9,375 nt of DNA from an uncultured Methylocystaceae bacterium (GTDB lineage: Bacteria > Pseudomonadota > Alphaproteobacteria > Rhizobiales > Beijerinckiaceae), in contig CAMFKC010000049.1 in the NCBI GenBank assembly GCA_945956975.1, forward strand, positions 1-9,375, written 5' to 3'. A model generated the notes under the pieces. It was not told where the DNA came from and ran no database searches. It saw nothing but the letters and a program-made list of their open reading frames with translations. The position numbers and the translations under genes were made by a program. Positions 5,623 to 9,375 of this stretch are shown piece after piece; position 1 is the stretch's first letter; every line of letters starts with the position of its first letter.

Positions 5623-6873
5623 ATGAGCGGCGCTGCTTTTGCGACGCTGGGCATCGTCGTCGCGACGATCCTGGGCGTGCTGGCGCGCCCGTTCCGTCTG
5701 CCCGAATATGTCTTCGCCATCGCGGGCGCAGCCGCGCTGCTCGCCTTTGGCCTGCTCTCGCCGGCCGCCGCATGGGCCGCCGCCGCCAAGGGCTATGACG
5801 TCTATCTCTTCCTGATCGGCATGATGCTGCTCGCCGAAGTGGCGCGCCAGGAAGGCCTGTTCGACTGGATCGCAGGCCATGCAGCCCATGCCGCCAAGGG
5901 CTCGGCGCGCCGCCTGTTCGCGCTCGTCTATCTCGTCGGGACGATCGTCACGGTCTTTCTCTCCAACGACGCCACCGCCGTCGTCCTGACGCCGGCCGTC
6001 TACGCGGTTGCACGAACGGCGGGCGTCGAGCCGCTGCCCTTTCTCTTCATCTGCGCCTTCATCGCCAATGCCGCGAGCTTCGTCCTGCCGATCTCGAACC
6101 CGGCCAACCTGGTCGTCTACGGCGACCGGCTGCCGGCGTTGGCGCCATGGATCAAGACCTTCGCGCTCCCCTCGCTCATCGCCATCGCGGCGACCTACGC
6201 CGCGCTGCGCTGGACACAGCGCCGCGCGCTGGAAAAGCCGCTCGGCCCCGCGCCCGAAGTCGAGCCGCTGTCGTCGGCCGGGCGGGCGGCGGGCGCGACA
6301 TTGGCGCTTGCAGCCCTGGTCCTGGTCGGCGCCTCCGCGCTCGGGCGCGATCTCGGCCTGCCGACGCTTGCCTGCGGCCTTCTCTCCCTCATCGCTGCGT
6401 CCTTCATCGCCATGCGCTCGCCCCTTCCCGTGCTCAAGCATGTCGCCTGGGGCGTGCTGCCGCTGGTCGTAGGGCTTTTCATTCTCGTTGCGGGGCTGGA
6501 GCATGTCGGCGGCATCAGGCTGATCGCCGACTGGCTTTCCGGCCACGAAAAGACAGCGCGCGGCCAGACGGCGTTTCTAGCCGGCCTCGCGGCAGGCATA
6601 GGCACGAACATCGTCAACAATCTGCCGCTCGGCCTGCTTGCGGGCGCGGCGGGGCAGGCGGCTCACGCGCCGGACAAGACGATGGCGGCGCTGCTGATCG
6701 GCGTCGATCTCGGCCCCAATCTGTCGGTCACGGGCTCGCTTGCGACCCTGCTCTGGCTGCTCGCGATCCGTCGCGAGGGCGAGCGCGTCGGCGCCCTGCG
6801 CTTTCTGGGTCTCGGCGCGCTGGTCATGCCGCCAGCGCTCCTTCTCGCGCTGGCGGCGTTGGTTCTCGTTTGA
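5623..6873 (+). CDS. arsB: ArsB-family transporter (arsenite/anion efflux permease-like)
   Basis: A 416-residue polytopic inner-membrane protein of the ArsB branch of the ion-transporter superfamily; ArsB exports arsenite or antimonite by proton antiport. Hallmarks, compared from memory with E. coli ArsB, are FLSNDATAVVLTP (112-124, ArsB FANDGAALILTP), FIANAASFVLPISNPANLV (146-164), GTNIVNNLP (327-335, ArsB SIMNNMP) and GVDLGPNLSVTGSLATLLWL (360-379, ArsB GCDLGP..GSLATLLWL). About ten to twelve hydrophobic segments are apparent, with a polar linker near residues 198-222. The ATG lies six bases after the acetyltransferase stop, with no strong Shine-Dalgarno, so coupling is likely. No arsR, arsC or arsA is nearby, so the substrate could be another anion. 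It ends three bases from the opposing dctM stop. Confidence 0.82.
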   Translation: MSGAAFATLGIVVATILGVLARPFRLPEYVFAIAGAAALLAFGLLSPAAAWAAAAKGYDVYLFLIGMMLLAEVARQEGLFDWIAGHAAHAAKGSARRLFALVYLVGTIVTVFLSNDATAVVLTPAVYAVARTAGVEPLPFLFICAFIANAASFVLPISNPANLVVYGDRLPALAPWIKTFALPSLIAIAATYAALRWTQRRALEKPLGPAPEVEPLSSAGRAAGATLALAALVLVGASALGRDLGLPTLACGLLSLIAASFIAMRSPLPVLKHVAWGVLPLVVGLFILVAGLEHVGGIRLIADWLSGHEKTARGQTAFLAGLAAGIGTNIVNNLPLGLLAGAAGQAAHAPDKTMAALLIGVDLGPNLSVTGSLATLLWLLAIRREGERVGALRFLGLGALVMPPALLLALAALVLV

Positions 6874-6876
6874 CCG

Positions 6877-8349
6877 CTACAGCATCCCGAGCGTGCGCGG
6901 CAGCCAGAGCGACAGGCCCGGCCAGTAGGTCACGATCACCAGGAAGACGAGCATGGTCAGCAGCCACGGCCAGACGGCGATGGTCAGTTCCGTGATGCCC
7001 ATCTTGGTGATGCCCGAGGCGACATAGAGATTGAGGCCGACCGGCGGGTGGCACATGCCAACTTCCATGTTGACCACGATTAGGATGCCGAAATGCACGG
7101 GATCGATGCCGAGCTTCACCGCCATCGGGAACAGGATGGGCGCCATGATCAGGACGATCGAGGACGGCTCCATCACGTTGCCGGCGAGCAGCAGCAGGAT
7201 GTTCACCACCAGCAGGAACGTGATCCAGTTGAAGCCGGAATCGCCGATCCACGCGGCCATCGCCTGCGGGATCTGCTCCGACGTCATCAGGAACGAGAAC
7301 AGCACAGCATTGGTGATGATGTAGAGCAGCATCGCGCTCATGTTGGCCGACGACAGCAGCGTGCGCGGCACGTCGGCGAGCTTCATGTCCTTGTAGACGA
7401 AGACAGTGATGAAGAAGGAATAGACCGCGCTCATCGCGGCGGCTTCCGTCGGCGTGAAGGCGCCCGTGTAGATGCCGCCGATCACGATGACGATCAGCGC
7501 GAGGCCCCAGATGCTCTCGCGGAACGTCCGCCAGCGTTCGCCGAGCGAAGCCTTCTCAAGCCGCGGATAGCCGTTCTTCCACGCGCGGTAGAAGGTCGTC
7601 GCGCCGAGGAAGGCCGCGAGCATCAAGCCGGGGATCACGCCGGCGACGAAGAGCTGGCCGACGGATGCGGACGTGACGGCCTTTCCGTCCGGCCCCTGCA
7701 CGACCATGCCGGAGGTGGCGACGGCATACATGACCATGACGATGGACGGCGGGATGAGGATGCCGAGCGCGCCCGATGTGGTGATGACGCCGGCGCCGAA
7801 GCGTTGCGGAAAGCCCTGCCGCGCCATCGCGGGCAGCAGGATCGAGCCGATGGCGACCACGGTCGCCGGGCTGGAGCCGGACACGGCGGCGAACAGCGCG
7901 CAAGCCACAACGCCGGCGAGGCCGAGGCCGCCGTACCAGTGGCCGACCATCGCCGAGGCGAAATTGATCATGCGCCGCGCGACGCCGCCGTGGGTGAGAA
8001 AATTGCCGGCGAGGATGAAGAACGGGATCGCCATGATCTCGAACTTCTCGATGCCGGTGAAAAGTTTCAGCGCGACCGAATCCATCGGGACCGTGGTCAG
8101 CGTGAACAGGAAGGTCATCACGGTCAGGCCGAGCGCGATCGAGATCGGCATGCCCGTAAGCATCAGCGCGACCAGCAGCGCGAAGATCATGCCGACGCGG
8201 AAGCTGTCGCCGACCGGCAGGATTCCGAACTTGGCCGCGAAGCAGGCGAGCGCGAGCAGGACCGGCGCGCCGATGATCAGGAGACCGCCGCGCGGCGAGC
8301 CCCAGGCTTCCTTCGGAGCGCCGGGGGCGATCTGGGCGGGGGCGTTCAT
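6877..8349 (-). CDS. dctM: C4-dicarboxylate TRAP transporter large permease DctM
   Basis: A 490-residue inner-membrane subunit, the sodium-coupled translocation channel of a DctPQM carrier for succinate, malate and fumarate. Conserved elements are MPISIALGL (67-75), SGSSPAT (157-163), LIPPSIVMVMYA (198-209), the PTEAA motif (300-304) and HPPVGLN (434-440). An N-terminal extension of about 50 residues containing an extra hydrophobic segment (22-40) separates it from the shorter plus-strand large permease in this window, as expected for the longer DctM branch. The ATG at 8349 overlaps the dctQ stop as ATGA, pointing to translational coupling. It is the last gene of the operon and ends tail-to-tail against the ArsB-like gene. 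Confidence 0.94.
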   Translation of the reverse strand: MNAPAQIAPGAPKEAWGSPRGGLLIIGAPVLLALACFAAKFGILPVGDSFRVGMIFALLVALMLTGMPISIALGLTVMTFLFTLTTVPMDSVALKLFTGIEKFEIMAIPFFILAGNFLTHGGVARRMINFASAMVGHWYGGLGLAGVVACALFAAVSGSSPATVVAIGSILLPAMARQGFPQRFGAGVITTSGALGILIPPSIVMVMYAVATSGMVVQGPDGKAVTSASVGQLFVAGVIPGLMLAAFLGATTFYRAWKNGYPRLEKASLGERWRTFRESIWGLALIVIVIGGIYTGAFTPTEAAAMSAVYSFFITVFVYKDMKLADVPRTLLSSANMSAMLLYIITNAVLFSFLMTSEQIPQAMAAWIGDSGFNWITFLLVVNILLLLAGNVMEPSSIVLIMAPILFPMAVKLGIDPVHFGILIVVNMEVGMCHPPVGLNLYVASGITKMGITELTIAVWPWLLTMLVFLVIVTYWPGLSLWLPRTLGML

Positions 8350-8990
8350 CGGGCGCCTCCGGTCTCGAGCACGCCCGGCAGGGTCGGGGTGTCATCCTCC
8401 AGGCCGTCGACATGGCCGTGGTCGTGATGCGGCAATTCGCCGGTGCGCGAGAAGGACCAGGCGACCTGAAGGAAGCGGAAGCACATGAGATAGGAGCCCA
8501 GCGGCACGGCGAGATAGACGAGCCACATCGGCGCCTCGAGATCCGCGGAGACCTGGTCGGTATGGGCGATGTGCCAGACGAAGCGCGCGCCGAGCGAGCC
8601 GACGATGAAGGTGAAGAGCGCTCCGGCCATCAGCGCGAACAGCACGACGAGATGGCGCGACGCCGGACTTGCGCGATTGACCGCGACATCGACGCCGACA
8701 TGGATGCCCGTGCGCACGCCGTAGGCCGCGCCGAACTTGGCCATCCACACGAACATGTAGATGCACAATTCCTGCGCCCAGGTGAGGTTGAAACCGCGCA
8801 GGAAGCCGAAAACGGCGCGCCCGCCGACGAACAGCCAGTCCATGCCATGCTCCTTGCCCCAGCGGGCGAGGTCGATGGCTGTCGTGAGCGAATAGCGATG
8901 AACCACGGCGACGAAGATGACGATCGTCGCCGCGCCCATCAGGCTCGCGATGATGATTTCCTCGAGCCGGTTGAGAATCCGCGAGAGCAA
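8346..8990 (-). CDS. dctQ: C4-dicarboxylate TRAP transporter small permease DctQ
   Basis: A 214-residue inner-membrane partner of DctM. Hydrophobic segments lie at about residues 11-31, 76-92, 112-132 and 154-172. The stretch LTWAQELCIYMFVWMAKFGAA and then YGVRTGIHVGVDV (90-102) is the DctQ signature, and the length agrees with Rhodobacter-type DctQ (about 220 residues). Translation starts at TTG (8990), five bases after a GGAGG core; no in-frame ATG exists before Met18, which lies inside the first helix. The predicted MLSRILNRLEE start matches family N-termini. The tail is hydrophilic with a His-rich patch HHDHGH (188-193). It follows the dctP gene across 116 bp that contain a terminator hairpin, and overlaps dctM by four bases. 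Confidence 0.92.
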   Translation of the reverse strand: MLSRILNRLEEIIIASLMGAATIVIFVAVVHRYSLTTAIDLARWGKEHGMDWLFVGGRAVFGFLRGFNLTWAQELCIYMFVWMAKFGAAYGVRTGIHVGVDVAVNRASPASRHLVVLFALMAGALFTFIVGSLGARFVWHIAHTDQVSADLEAPMWLVYLAVPLGSYLMCFRFLQVAWSFSRTGELPHHDHGHVDGLEDDTPTLPGVLETGGAR

Positions 8991-8993
8991 GTG

Positions 8994-9002
8994 CTCCTCC
9001 CC
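8994..9002 (-). promoter_or_regulatory. Strong ribosome binding site of dctQ, deciding a TTG start
   Basis: On the minus strand GGGGAGGAG ends three bases, and its GGAGG core five bases, before the TTG at 8990. The strong site supports the rare start codon and allows the permease genes to be translated independently of dctP. Confidence 0.8.
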
Positions 9003-9048
9003 TCTTCAGTCCGCCGGGCCGGCGGTTGATCCGCCGTTGTGCCGGTGC

Positions 9049-9073
9049 AAAAAACGGCGGGAATTTCCCGCCG
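9049..9073 (-). terminator. Intrinsic terminator between dctP and dctQ
   Basis: The segment 9055-9073 is CGGCGGGAATTTCCCGCCG, with 9-bp arms around one base (in practice a 7-bp GC stem with a small AT loop). On the minus strand it is followed at once by six T residues (9054-9049). This is a textbook Rho-independent terminator 34 bases beyond the dctP stop and 59 bases before the dctQ start. It would let most transcripts stop after dctP and some read through, giving more binding protein than permease. Confidence 0.85.
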
Positions 9074-9106
9074 CTCCAGTTCGTTATGCAGATTGTGCCG
9101 CAGCGC

Positions 9107-9375
9107 TCACATCACGCCGGCTTCGGTCGCCACCTTCTTGAGCAGGTCCTTGCCGATCCGGCTGGACATCTCGTCCCACACCGGCTTGGAGGCGTCGCGC
9201 CACTTCTTGAGGTCGGCGTCGGTCGGCTTGTAGAACTCGATCTTGCCGCTCTTCTTCATGGCTTCCAGCGCCTCGTCGTTCTCCTGCTGCGAGATGCCGT
9301 TGGAATAGGTGGTGGCCTCCGCCATCGCCTTTTCGAGCTGGCCGCGAACGTCGGCAGGCAGGCCATCCCAGAACT
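9107..9375 (-). CDS. dctP: C4-dicarboxylate TRAP substrate-binding protein DctP (C-terminal part)
   Basis: Only the last 88 codons are in the window; the gene continues past the right edge. The visible part reads FWDGLPADVRGQLEKA, then MAEATTYSNGISQQENDEAL, FYKPTDADLKKW and DEMSSRIGKDLLKK. It closely resembles, from memory, the C-terminus of Rhodobacter-type DctP (FW.GLP.DVR..LEKAM..AT.YSN.I...END.AL), the periplasmic receptor for C4-dicarboxylates. The frame stays open to the edge, so this is the tail of a longer gene. It is the first gene of the dctPQM set, separated from dctQ by a terminator hairpin. The substrate-binding residues lie outside the window, so C4-dicarboxylate specificity rests on family likeness. 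Confidence 0.9.
   Translation of the reverse strand, partial: FWDGLPADVRGQLEKAMAEATTYSNGISQQENDEALEAMKKSGKIEFYKPTDADLKKWRDASKPVWDEMSSRIGKDLLKKVATEAGVM

Noticed and set aside
5197..6546. 449-codon minus-strand frame opposite the acetyltransferase and arsB-like genes
   Set aside because: It spans two well-supported plus-strand genes and part of a repeat, with charged low-complexity composition and no recognisable motif.
7093..8427. 444-codon plus-strand frame opposite dctM
   Set aside because: Antisense shadow with His/Asp/Arg-rich composition; the minus-strand dctM carries all conserved TRAP motifs.
8423..8440. His-rich tail of DctQ (HHDHGH) as a metal-binding site
   Set aside because: Short His/Asp patches are common in hydrophilic tails of membrane proteins; nothing else supports metal binding.
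1..9375. CRISPR arrays, tRNA or rRNA genes, insertion sequences, toxin-antitoxin or defence genes
   Set aside because: Looked for regularly spaced repeats, cloverleaf-like segments, transposase motifs and small paired genes, and saw none.

Overview
The window looks like chromosomal DNA from an alphaproteobacterium, most likely of the order Hyphomicrobiales (Bosea/Chelatococcus/Bradyrhizobium-like). The support is high GC with strong GC3 bias, dense short-gap operons, two TRAP transporters, and three kinds of intergenic palindrome of the type scattered through those genomes. The genus is a guess. No rRNA, tRNA, CRISPR array, insertion sequence, phage gene or transcription regulator gene was found.

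Left part (1-5143): a catabolic locus built around a divergent promoter near 1090-1169. On the minus strand run a fumarylacetoacetate hydrolase (FAH) family enzyme and, after a palindromic repeat, the first 35 codons of a HpaH-type 2-oxoalkenoate hydratase. On the plus strand run a short-chain dehydrogenase and then a complete TRAP transporter: solute-binding protein, small permease and large permease. A similar 17-bp AT-rich inverted-repeat motif lies in the divergent promoter (1111-1127) and before the TRAP binding-protein gene (2000-2016). This suggests one regulator, encoded elsewhere, controls uptake and breakdown together. The likely substrate class is an organic acid or aromatic acid broken down through 2-oxo-enoic acids; the exact compound cannot be read from the sequence.

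Middle part (5144-6873): a 15-bp pair of overlapping palindromes and a 111-bp nested hairpin repeat precede a two-gene unit. It encodes a minimal GNAT-fold acetyltransferase (NATD1/YjdJ-like) and, six bases later, an ArsB-family membrane transporter. No arsR, arsC or arsA is present.

Right part (6877-9375, minus strand): a classical C4-dicarboxylate-type dctP-dctQ-dctM operon. dctP is cut by the window edge and only its last 88 codons are present. A strong intrinsic terminator hairpin lies between dctP and dctQ; dctQ starts with TTG behind a very strong Shine-Dalgarno; dctQ and dctM overlap by ATGA. The operon ends tail-to-tail with the ArsB-like gene, with only three bases between the stop codons and no terminator visible.

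Overall this is mostly ordinary metabolic and transport DNA. The items most worth following are the shared operator candidate, hairpins between the binding-protein and permease genes in both TRAP operons, and the acetyltransferase-ArsB pairing.
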